A DNA stretch of 53,237 nt. Origin: an uncultured Methylobacillus sp. (GTDB taxonomy: Bacteria > Pseudomonadota > Gammaproteobacteria > Burkholderiales > Methylophilaceae). The stretch is taken from assembly GCA_903824575.1 (NCBI GenBank), contig CAIJXJ010000006.1:1-53237 (forward strand), given 5' to 3'. Of this stretch, positions 26,331 through 34,090 are shown piece by piece. The notes beneath the pieces were generated by a model. It ran no database searches and was not told the origin of the DNA. It saw only the letters and a list, made by a program, of their open reading frames with translations. Each line of letters opens with the position of its first letter. Position 1 is the first letter of the stretch. Made by a program: the position numbers and the translations under genes.

Positions 26331-27626
26331 TCAATGCTGCAGCAATGTTTCAGTATCACTGATCCATTCGCAAACTGTTTGCAAATCATTTTGCCGATGA
26401 TCAATATCAGGCCAGCGTCGCCTTATTTCATGCAGTATCTCATGAATTTGCCAGATGGTTTCGTCCAGCAAAATGGATGCTTCGGCGCAGGCGCGTGGGG
26501 AAACGTCCATGCCCAGAAAGTTTTTTTCTACGCTGTAGGGATTCAATCCGGCATCCAGAGCCTCTGTCTTGAGGTTGCGCATCCTGTTGTTGATGAAATC
26601 AGATAAGCCTCCGTGCTGCCCTTCTTCCCGCAGTGACTCCCATGCTGCAAACACGGCGGAAATTGAGTACAGGTGTTGGCGGATCAATTGTTTGGTTTGT
26701 TCGGTGACGGGTGGGATCTCTGCTTCTTCCTCGCAGAACACCTTGAGGTGGGCAACCAGATCGCGCCCAAAGCGGCGGGAATTGAGTTTCAAGATAGTTT
26801 CCAGCCTGAGCCAGTCATAGGGTTCGTCATCTTTGCCATATCTGCTGGCGACAATTTCTGCAATGGCGATCATTTGTCCGAATTGTCCGATATCCTGCCC
26901 CGACAGCCCTTGAGGATACCCGCTCCCGTCAAGCCTTTCATGGTGTTGCAGAATGGCTTCCAGCACGTTATCGGCATATTCCTTGAACTCTCTGATGATC
27001 ATCCATGCAGTTAAAGGGTGTGCGTAGAGGTGATGGCGTTCGGCTGTTGACATCTGGTGAGCGCGGTCTAGCAAGGCGGGATCTATGTGCAGAATGCCGA
27101 TGTCATGAAGCAAAGCTGCCGTCGTTAGTTGGGTCAGGCGATGCTTGTTGAGGCCAGACTGAAATCCGATATAAGCGCTGACAATAGCGACGTAAAGACT
27201 GTGACGAAATAATGACGGGTGCTTGTTACGCATAACCGTTAGTTTGAAACTCACCGCCGGGTTTAGCGGAACTGTTCTCAGAATGTCAGTCAGCGCCAGT
27301 TCATCAGGCATGGTGCCACCTATCATTGCCAGGCGCTTGTCGAGAGCGATCAACTGAGTGGCTTCATCAACCAGCCCCTGGTAGGTCAGAACATCCTCAG
27401 TCATTAAACTTTGGTCCAAATTTGGACTCAATTTATGGTGCAACAGATGTTCATAGACATCGCTGTTGACATTTGCTCCCGCCCCAAGAAGCTTTACACC
27501 TTTTGATGAGTAGATATCACATGAGGTGATCACAGGCCGCACATCACCCATCCCGGTCACACTTTTAAGGTAATGAGGCGAATGGAGCTGATTGTCAGCA
27601 ATGGCCATGTCGGCAAGTTTATTCAT
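26331..27626 (-). CDS. HD-GYP domain protein, probable cyclic-di-GMP phosphodiesterase
   Basis: A 431-residue cytosolic protein. An N-terminal region of about 125 residues (no recognised receiver or membrane segment) precedes an HD-GYP domain. Metal-ligand motifs are present: H141, H174-D175 (LLHDIG), H203 (HPLTAW), H228-H229-E230 and the GSGYP signature (234-238). These residues are those used by active HD-GYP enzymes that linearise c-di-GMP. A C-terminal helical extension of about 130 residues follows and is unassigned. The ATG has no strong ribosome site. No operon partner is obvious. Confidence 0.87.
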   Translation of the reverse strand: MNKLADMAIADNQLHSPHYLKSVTGMGDVRPVITSCDIYSSKGVKLLGAGANVNSDVYEHLLHHKLSPNLDQSLMTEDVLTYQGLVDEATQLIALDKRLAMIGGTMPDELALTDILRTVPLNPAVSFKLTVMRNKHPSLFRHSLYVAIVSAYIGFQSGLNKHRLTQLTTAALLHDIGILHIDPALLDRAHQMSTAERHHLYAHPLTAWMIIREFKEYADNVLEAILQHHERLDGSGYPQGLSGQDIGQFGQMIAIAEIVASRYGKDDEPYDWLRLETILKLNSRRFGRDLVAHLKVFCEEEAEIPPVTEQTKQLIRQHLYSISAVFAAWESLREEGQHGGLSDFINNRMRNLKTEALDAGLNPYSVEKNFLGMDVSPRACAEASILLDETIWQIHEILHEIRRRWPDIDHRQNDLQTVCEWISDTETLLQH

Positions 27627-28185
27627 GAATAATCAATGTTTTCAGGTCAACTTCCTGGCCATTGGTAACGTCAGAGCAGCGCTTGAATCTTTTAGTTTGC
27701 ACAGTTCGACGATTTGGAGAACCGTGAACGGATGGACGTGACGACAAAAGTTTCTGGACGAAGCCGTAAAATTCGTACTTTAAGCCCCGGCGTTTATGCC
27801 TGGCGACTGAACAACTATTGGCATTATTGGCAGCGGAAGTGACTGCTGGAAAGTACAACAGACCGCTGAACAGGAACTTTGTTATGGCCCGATTATGTGA
27901 CAATAGAGCGGAGCGGATACTGTAACTAAGAGAGCTGACTGACACTGCATCTCCTTCCAGAAGGTGGTATTACCCTCAAGAATCAAGATACGCCCGTCTG
28001 CAAAATAAGTACAGAAAAACATCGGATTAAGATCGATCTCGCCCCGGTGGATGTCAGTTTTGTGGTCATCACCGGATGAATGTTAGCAACGGAGAATAGA
28101 CTTGTTTGCTTGATTATGGTTGTTGGACGGATTTAATGGCTCATGAGGAGGTGGGGTAATTTTTTGCTGCAACTTTGACGGCCGG
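27627..28185. other. Degenerate stretch with protein-like fragments, no intact gene
   Basis: Two minus-strand open frames lie here. One (about 27945-27619) contains RNAITKFLFSGLLYFPAV and ARHKRRGLKYEFYGF, faintly like the C-terminus of IS110-type transposases. The other (about 28085-27890) reads HKTDIHRGEIDLN and ADGRILILEGNTTFW without a start. Neither has a ribosome site or full-length domain. I read them as decayed mobile-element or gene debris, with low certainty. Confidence 0.3.
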
Positions 28186-29895
28186 TCATGATGCGCGATT
28201 GTAAGGAAGAGCGAGAATGAACTGTACGCTTCCATCATGCTCAACCTTGAGCGTGATATCCCCGCCGTGAGCGCGCGCAATCTCACGCGAAACACTGAGG
28301 CCAAGACCCATGCCTTCGACCTGCCGACCATGCGCAGGATCGGCACGGTAAAACCGCTCAAATACCTTGTTCCTGGCAGACTCCGGGATGCCGCGTGAGG
28401 CATTGGCTACGATAACTTCGACCTGTTTTGGCCAGCTTGCTGTTGAAATATGAATCCAGCCCTGGTCAATATTGTATTTGATGGCATTGCTGATCAGATT
28501 GTGCAGGACTTGAAGCAGCAGCCCACCGTCAGCGCTAATTTCAATGCCAGGTGCAATCGTGCTGGTTATCTTAAGATCGGGTGCCAGCATGCGGGTATCC
28601 TCAACCAGACCCTCAAGGGCGCCGGACAGCAGGAACGGTTCACGATTTATTTTCAGCCCCCCCGCGTCGGCCAGTGATAGCAGTAGCAGTTTGCGCGAGA
28701 GGGTGGACAGACGCCTCACCTCATCCAGAATGCTGGTCAAGTCTTCCTGCATTGGCGAGCCATCTTCCGCGTTATTGATGGCGCGTTCGAGTTGTCCTTG
28801 CAGAATTGCGAGCGGAGTTCTCAATTCGTGCGCAGCGTCGGCAGAAAACCGATGAGCCTGCTTGAAGCTGCGTTCCAGACGCTCCAGCATGCGGTTATAG
28901 ACCTTGATCAATTCGACAAATTCGAGATCTTCCCCCTGCGCTGAAATGCGCTGACCGAGTCCCTCCGCCGTCACGTTGCGGGTGGCGGCGGCAAGTTTTT
29001 GCAGTGGACGCATGGCGCGACTGGAGAACACCCAACTGCCAAAACCGATCAGCATCAGTGCCAGCGGCAGGGTGAGCAGGAATGCGTTGCGTATGCCTTT
29101 CATGTCGTCATCGATGACGCGGGTGTTGATGCCGATGGCAACCCTCGCAGCAGCGTTGCGCGCCAGGCCAATTCGCCAGAACTGCCCGTCCACGTTCCGG
29201 GAAATGGCGGCTGACAGGGGTGGCGGACCGGGGGGTGGCGGGGCGAGGCGGGGCAAAGGGACTGCTTCGGTTTTAGGCGAACTGACCGGCTCAGTCGCGG
29301 CGGGCGGCGGCGGGTTGCCAAAATCGTCAAGCCGGTCGGGTGGCAGTGCACGATCCGGACCGGAATCAATCGCCCCCCCCCGTTCAGGGCGTGGAGGTCT
29401 TCTGGGCGGCGGCGGAGGTGGAAAGTCATCTGCCGGTCGTGGTCGCCAGCCTTCCGGTCGCGGGCCGGCCTGAAACACCATGTCATCCGGGGGGAGGTCC
29501 GCTGCCTGCACCTTGGTAATCAGCGACAGGCCGAGTTTTTCTGCGCTATGGCCGGCCTCGGCTACTGGCCATGGCAGCTTGCCAATATCCAGGCCAGCAG
29601 GCCAGAGGGAGGATTGATACAGCGTCCTGCCCCCGGCATCCTGCACCAGAAGCAGCAGGTCGCGGCTATCACGAACGCCGAGGTTGGAGTCGAGTCTGGC
29701 TTCGGTGCGCTGCCAGTCGGGGATTTCACGGACACGATTGACCTCGCGTTCGGCATAGGTGCGAACCTCGCTGTCGATACGATCAATCTTTATGTTACGA
29801 ATCAGCCACCAGCTGCCGAGGCCGAACATCATCAGGGTGAGGCCGGCGAGCATCGCTGAGAGCAGGGCCAGACGCAGGCGAAAAGAATTGATCAT
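28186..29895 (-). CDS. Two-component sensor histidine kinase with proline-rich periplasmic loop
   Basis: A 569-residue inner-membrane kinase. TM1 is about 9-31 and TM2 about 271-291, so the periplasmic sensor is about 240 residues. Residues 145-227 of that loop are a proline-rich segment (runs of PPPPPP, RRPPRPERGG, NPPPPAA, PPPPGPPP), unusual for a sensor. HAMP follows (292-345). HisKA has H356 in DAAHELRTP, and the HATPase has NLISNAIKYN, GMGLGLSVSREIARAHGG. The ATGA overlap with the response regulator gene makes the pair one operon. The domain order matches CusS/QseC/TctE-type kinases. The promoter-proximal palindromes suggest a CusS- or HprS-like stimulus (copper or oxidant). Confidence 0.92.
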   Translation of the reverse strand: MINSFRLRLALLSAMLAGLTLMMFGLGSWWLIRNIKIDRIDSEVRTYAEREVNRVREIPDWQRTEARLDSNLGVRDSRDLLLLVQDAGGRTLYQSSLWPAGLDIGKLPWPVAEAGHSAEKLGLSLITKVQAADLPPDDMVFQAGPRPEGWRPRPADDFPPPPPPRRPPRPERGGAIDSGPDRALPPDRLDDFGNPPPPAATEPVSSPKTEAVPLPRLAPPPPGPPPLSAAISRNVDGQFWRIGLARNAAARVAIGINTRVIDDDMKGIRNAFLLTLPLALMLIGFGSWVFSSRAMRPLQKLAAATRNVTAEGLGQRISAQGEDLEFVELIKVYNRMLERLERSFKQAHRFSADAAHELRTPLAILQGQLERAINNAEDGSPMQEDLTSILDEVRRLSTLSRKLLLLSLADAGGLKINREPFLLSGALEGLVEDTRMLAPDLKITSTIAPGIEISADGGLLLQVLHNLISNAIKYNIDQGWIHISTASWPKQVEVIVANASRGIPESARNKVFERFYRADPAHGRQVEGMGLGLSVSREIARAHGGDITLKVEHDGSVQFILALPYNRAS

Positions 29896-30578
29896 GCCAG
29901 TTTACGGAAACGATAGCCGACACCGCGCACGCTCTCGATGGGCGAATCACCGCTAGCCTCCTGTCTGATCGATGCGATTTTCTTGCGGATACGCTGGATG
30001 CAGACGTCAACGACATTGGTGCTGGGATCGAAGTCATAGCCCCATACATGTTCGAGAATCTGGGTGCGTGTAAATACCCGGCCTGGAGCCCGCATCAGGT
30101 ACTCGATCAGGTTGAATTCGCGGCTGGTCAAGTCAACGGTTTCGCCACGCCACGTGGCCACGCGTGAGATGCGGTCAAGATTCAGTTCACCTACGGCCAG
30201 GATGTTCTGGCGCTCACCGGAGACACGGCGAGCCAGAGCCAGAATCCGGGCAATCAGTTCCTCGACAAAGAATGGTTTGGCAAGATAGTCGTCAGCGCCC
30301 AAGGTCAGGCCAAGAATCCTGTCATCGAGTTCGTTACGAGCGGTGAGCAGGATGACCGGCGTCACGTTGCCCAGCTTGCGCAGGCCCTTGAGTATCGACA
30401 AGCCGTCACGGCCCGGTAACATGATGTCGAGGACAATGGCGTCATAACTGCCGTTGCTAGCCATCGAAAAGCCGGTATCGCCGTGAGCAGCATGATCAAC
30501 GACGAAGCCCTGCTCCTTGAAGCCGGCGCAGACAAATCCGGCTATTTTCGCCTCATCTTCGATCAGCAACACTCTCAT
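29892..30578 (-). CDS. OmpR/PhoB-family response regulator
   Basis: A 228-residue DNA-binding response regulator. The receiver domain has acidic E7/D8, phosphoacceptor D51 (IVLDIMLPGRDG), and the conserved Lys in DDYLAKPF. The winged-helix effector (about 128-225) has TSREFNLIEYLMRAPGRVFTR, broken by normal family wording, and VDVCIQRIRKKI as recognition helix. The start is the ATG at 30576-30578 with GAGGAGG upstream; longer in-frame starts lack family similarity. It likely binds the two 16-bp palindromes just upstream and regulates itself and the divergent secreted-protein/cytochrome genes. Confidence 0.93.
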   Translation of the reverse strand: MRVLLIEDEAKIAGFVCAGFKEQGFVVDHAAHGDTGFSMASNGSYDAIVLDIMLPGRDGLSILKGLRKLGNVTPVILLTARNELDDRILGLTLGADDYLAKPFFVEELIARILALARRVSGERQNILAVGELNLDRISRVATWRGETVDLTSREFNLIEYLMRAPGRVFTRTQILEHVWGYDFDPSTNVVDVCIQRIRKKIASIRQEASGDSPIESVRGVGYRFRKLA

Positions 30579-30626
30579 CTTATTCCTCCTCAAGTGCGAG
30601 TTTAGCCCGGAGGATCTGTTGTTGCC

Positions 30627-30642
30627 ATTACAAAGCTGTAAT
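30627..30642. promoter_or_regulatory. Candidate response-regulator box 1
   Basis: A perfect palindrome ATTACA-AAGC-TGTAAT lies between the divergent response regulator and secreted-protein genes. It has the same 6-4-6 design as the second box 48 bp away. The half-site resembles Cop/Cus-type boxes. Binding is inferred. Confidence 0.6.
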
Positions 30643-30674
30643 CGTGCGAAGTTCATGCGATTACTCTGGGGGAA

Positions 30675-30690
30675 ATGACAAAACTGTCAT
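30675..30690. promoter_or_regulatory. Candidate response-regulator box 2 (CusR/HprR-like)
   Basis: A perfect palindrome ATGACA-AAAC-TGTCAT. With flanks it reads AAATGACAAAACTGTCATT, one base away from the E. coli CusR box core (AAATGACAANNTTGTCATT), which is also used by HprR. It lies 78 bp upstream of the secreted-protein ATG and about 97 bp from the regulator ATG. Confidence 0.65.
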
Positions 30691-30768
30691 TCAAGAGCAT
30701 GGCATAGCGTAATTTTGCACGCCTAAGGTTCAGGTGCATTAAATTTACCAAGCTAAAGGAGTTTCATC

Positions 30769-31149
30769 ATGCAAACAAGCAGAGTCTTTCTGGCGATCCT
30801 CATGATCGGTCTCTCAACTGGTGCCGTAGCCGAATTCAATACGGGGCAATCGGCAGGCAACAGCCAACAGGAACCACAAGGGGCACCTCCCGGCGATAGA
30901 CGCCCGCACGGCCCTCCTCCTGAGGCTGTGGCTGCCTGCCAGGGAAAGGCCAGCGGAGCCAGCTGCCGTTTCATCGATCGTGAGAATCAGGCGCTGACCG
31001 GCTTCTGTTTCAAGCCGCCGGCCAAAGCTCCCAATCCTGCATCCGGGAAGGATGGCCGTCAATCCGACGAAAAACCTGATACACCACCGCTGGCATGCCG
31101 TCCTGAGCGCGGTGATCGTGGGCCGGGTGAGCCCCCGTCGTCACGATAA
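30769..31149 (+). CDS. Small exported Cys/Pro-rich protein
   Basis: A 126-residue protein with a signal peptide (about 1-21, ending AVA-EF). The mature part is Pro/Gly/Arg-rich (GAPPGDRRPHGPPPEA) and holds exactly four cysteines in the pattern CQGKASGASC, then a Cys in TGFCFKPP and one in LACRP. This suggests two disulfides or a metal site in the periplasm. AAGGAG lies 7 nt before the ATG. It is divergent from the two-component genes and 50 bp upstream of the diheme cytochrome, so it is probably induced with it. I recognise the Cys pattern as recurring in proteobacterial small secreted proteins beside two-component systems, but no function is known to me. Confidence 0.8.
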   Translation: MQTSRVFLAILMIGLSTGAVAEFNTGQSAGNSQQEPQGAPPGDRRPHGPPPEAVAACQGKASGASCRFIDRENQALTGFCFKPPAKAPNPASGKDGRQSDEKPDTPPLACRPERGDRGPGEPPSSR

Positions 31150-31199
31150 GAATCAACTGCGAGCATAGAAACCGATAATTTTGAGTCAGGAGCCTGAAA

Positions 31200-32606
31200 A
31201 TGCGTATCTCATCTGTGTTAAAAATCCCTGCCGGAATCCTTGTAACCCTTACCTTTATCGTGACGACTGGCGTTGCCGTGGCAGCTCCACCGCCGCCTCC
31301 GCCACCCCCGCCACCTGCGCCACCAGCCGTTTTCAATGGCTGCACGCCCACGTCCCTGCCATTTTCCAGCAATAAGGGCACGCCATGCGCTGCCGTCGTC
31401 GCGACGCAGGCAGCTATGGTCGCTGTTGGCCGTGCCATGTTCAACGACACCGCTCTGTCAGCCTCTGGCAAGCAGTCTTGTTCGACCTGTCACGTGGCGG
31501 GCAATGCCTTTACCGCCGGCAATAATGCGCCGGTCCCGTTTGGCGGCGTTCAAATGAATGTGCAAGGTTTGCGCAATACGCCAACGCTCCTGTATGCCGG
31601 TTATACACCACGCTTCCTGCTCAATTCACCCGTTCCATTGACCCCGCCCGCAGGCACTACCCAACTGCATCCGGCAGGAGGGTTCATGCATGATGGTCGT
31701 CTGGACAGCCTTGCCATCCAGGCGCAGCAGCCGTTCATTACCACGTTTGAAATGGCTAATGCAGACTCCGCAGAAGTTGAGCAGAGACTGAAGAGTCGTC
31801 CTTACCTGGCACAGTTCACGGCGATATTCGGGACGGGTGTATTGAATAATCCGGATGCCACGCTTGCAGCAATGGGCCAGGCCATCGCTGCCTTTGAGTC
31901 GAATGACCCGGGTTTTCGTCCTTTCAGCAGCAAATATGACGCCTTCATCAAGGGCACCGCGACACTGACGGCGCAGGAATCGGCCGGGCTGGCAGCGTTT
32001 TCCAGTCGCGCCAAGGGCAACTGCATCTCTTGTCACACGACGGCATCCCCTGCCAATGCGCTATTCACTAACTTCAGCTACCATGCCCTGGGCGTTCCAC
32101 GTAACTGGAATATTGTTTACAACCTTGATAGCACGACATTGCCAGCTTTTGTCACGGCAAATGGCGTTGGTCTCGGCCAGCCCAATCACAATTACTATGA
32201 CCTGGGGCTCTGTGGTCCATTGCGCACCGATCTGGCTAGCAATAGCGCCTTGTGTGGCAGTTTCAAGGTGCCAGGCTTGCGCAATGTAGGGCTCAAGCAG
32301 ACTTATTTCCATAATGGCGTATTCAGCAACCTGGGGGATGTGGTCAGCTGGTATGCCACCCGCAACAGCAATCCATCGCATTGGTACACCAAAGCCGATG
32401 GCACGCCCGACATTCTCTATAACGATCTGCCTGTTGCCTATGATAGAAACGTGGCGCCGGTGAATGCACCGGGAAAACCGATTGCACCCAATCTGAACGA
32501 TGTGGATATCATCAATGTGGTCAGCTTCCTGTGTACGCTGACGGATGGATTTGATCCGAACAATCCTTCGGCTTACAACACCTCAGGGCAATGCAAGGGT
32601 CTGTAA
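31200..32606 (+). CDS. Diheme cytochrome c peroxidase / MauG-family protein
   Basis: A 468-residue periplasmic diheme protein. The signal peptide (about 1-29) is followed at once by a run of ten prolines (APPPPPPPPPPAPPA), then two c-heme sites: C94-S-T-C97-H98 and C275-I-S-C278-H279. FMHDGRLDSL, PGLRNVGLKQTYFHNGVF and a C-terminal PNLNDVDIINVVSFLCTLTDG are typical of the CCPR/MauG superfamily. Members reduce H2O2 or carry out oxidative maturation of a partner. AGGAG lies about 10 nt from the ATG. It is operonic with the Cys-rich protein, a candidate partner. Confidence 0.9.
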   Translation: MRISSVLKIPAGILVTLTFIVTTGVAVAAPPPPPPPPPPAPPAVFNGCTPTSLPFSSNKGTPCAAVVATQAAMVAVGRAMFNDTALSASGKQSCSTCHVAGNAFTAGNNAPVPFGGVQMNVQGLRNTPTLLYAGYTPRFLLNSPVPLTPPAGTTQLHPAGGFMHDGRLDSLAIQAQQPFITTFEMANADSAEVEQRLKSRPYLAQFTAIFGTGVLNNPDATLAAMGQAIAAFESNDPGFRPFSSKYDAFIKGTATLTAQESAGLAAFSSRAKGNCISCHTTASPANALFTNFSYHALGVPRNWNIVYNLDSTTLPAFVTANGVGLGQPNHNYYDLGLCGPLRTDLASNSALCGSFKVPGLRNVGLKQTYFHNGVFSNLGDVVSWYATRNSNPSHWYTKADGTPDILYNDLPVAYDRNVAPVNAPGKPIAPNLNDVDIINVVSFLCTLTDGFDPNNPSAYNTSGQCKGL

Positions 32607-32644
32607 AGCGTTCAACGCATTCTGGTCGTCGTGAAAAATATCAA

Positions 32645-32684
32645 AGAACCGGCAGTGAATTATTTTTCGGACAAAGCCGGTTCT
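32645..32684. terminator. Inverted repeat between the convergent cytochrome and efflux genes
   Basis: AGAACCGGC (32645-32653) pairs perfectly with GCCGGTTCT (32676-32684) across a 22-nt loop. It lies 38 bp after the cytochrome stop and overlaps the 3' end of the convergent outer membrane factor. No T-run is present, so termination is possible but unproven. Confidence 0.35.
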
Positions 32685-34090
32685 GTCGGCGACCAACCAC
32701 CACCGAGGGCCTTGAACAGGCTGACGACCGCCAGACGTTGTTCGTTTTCAGCGGCTATGCTGGCCAGTCGAGCCTGCAACAATTGCCGGTCGGCGTCCAG
32801 TACCTCGAGGCGGCCGGAAATGCCGGCTGCATGGCGCACGTTGGCGAGACGCAGGGCCTCGGTCAAGGCGACAATGCGCTCCGACTCAGCTGTTTGCACC
32901 TCGCGGCCGGCGCTCTGGGCATTCAGTGCGTTCCTGACATCAGCGAAGGCGTTGGCAACGGCCTTCTGATAGGCCGCCACGGCCTGTGTACGCCGTGCTT
33001 CGGCAGCCTTGACCGAAAAGTCCAGGCGATTGCCGTTGAAGAGCGGCTGAGACAGGCCCAGCATGAATTGGAAGATGCCAGCCGGACCGGTGAACAGATT
33101 TGCCAGCGTGGCGCTCTGGGCACCCAGGTAGCCGGTGAGTGCAATGGTTGGGAAGAATTCGGTGCGAGCCACTTCTATTTTCGCGTCCTCAGCCAGCAAC
33201 TTCTGTTCGGCCTCACGTATGTCCGGACGACGCAGCAGCAGGTCGGAAGGCAGTCCATCCGGCACCCACAGGGTCTGCATGGGCTCGACATGACCGCGCT
33301 CGACGCGGCCCTGCATCACATCGCGTGGCGACCGGCCGAGCAGGAGAGCGAGCGCGGATTCGAGGGTTTCCTGGGTCTTGAGCGCGCTGGCAAGCTGCGA
33401 TTTTGCGGCAGCCTGCTCGGCTTGCGCCTGACGGATTTCAAGTTCCGACCCCATGCCGGACTCGAAGCGCAGGCGTAGCAAGGCGATGCTGTCAGTGCGG
33501 CTTTGCAGCACCTCTTCAACCACGCTTACCTGGGCATCAAGGGCGAGCAGGTTGAAGTATTGCTGAACCACCTCGGCAGTCAGCGTCAGGCGCACTGTGT
33601 CACGTGCAGCTTGGGCCGCCAGCAGTTCTGCACGGGAGGCTGCAGTCGCATGACGGAACTTGCCCCACACGTCCACTTCATAACTGGCATCCAGTGACCA
33701 GCGCACACTGTTCTGCTGGCGTGGCATGCCGCCAAACAAAGGCGTAGCGGAAACCTTGGACAGTCCACTGCGACTGCCAGTGCCGTTGGCAGTGATGACC
33801 GGATAGCGATCGGCGTCGGTGATCCCCAGCGTGGCTTCGGCTTCCAGGATGCGGGCAGCAGCGATTTCCAGGTCATGATTTTGTTGCAGGGCATCAGCCA
33901 CCAGGCTATCGAGCACGGGGTCCTGGAACAGGCTCCACCAAGCCTCACCGGCGCTACGACTGCTACTTGCGCCATCGACCAGACTCCAGGCTTCCGGCAA
34001 TGCCGGAGCCGGTGACTGATGGCGATTTGGCGTCGCGCAAGCCGGCAGCAGTATCGTTGCCAGTAACGCCATGCAGAGGGATTTACGCAT
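32660..34090 (-). CDS. NodT-family outer membrane efflux lipoprotein
   Basis: A 476-residue outer membrane factor of the OprM/NodT group. The N-terminus has a lipobox LPAC (Cys 18), so it is lipid-anchored. Two OEP repeats follow; motifs include WSLFQDPVLDSLVADALQQN, RPDIREAEQKL and a C-terminal GGGW. It is the exit channel for the RND pump encoded by the two preceding genes, overlapping the permease by 8 bp. Confidence 0.92.
   Translation of the reverse strand: MRKSLCMALLATILLPACATPNRHQSPAPALPEAWSLVDGASSSRSAGEAWWSLFQDPVLDSLVADALQQNHDLEIAAARILEAEATLGITDADRYPVITANGTGSRSGLSKVSATPLFGGMPRQQNSVRWSLDASYEVDVWGKFRHATAASRAELLAAQAARDTVRLTLTAEVVQQYFNLLALDAQVSVVEEVLQSRTDSIALLRLRFESGMGSELEIRQAQAEQAAAKSQLASALKTQETLESALALLLGRSPRDVMQGRVERGHVEPMQTLWVPDGLPSDLLLRRPDIREAEQKLLAEDAKIEVARTEFFPTIALTGYLGAQSATLANLFTGPAGIFQFMLGLSQPLFNGNRLDFSVKAAEARRTQAVAAYQKAVANAFADVRNALNAQSAGREVQTAESERIVALTEALRLANVRHAAGISGRLEVLDADRQLLQARLASIAAENEQRLAVVSLFKALGGGWSPTEPALSEK

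Noticed and set aside
32591-33478. Plus-strand open frame of 295 codons opposite the NodT-type gene
   Set aside because: Shadow of the outer membrane factor gene, no family resemblance.
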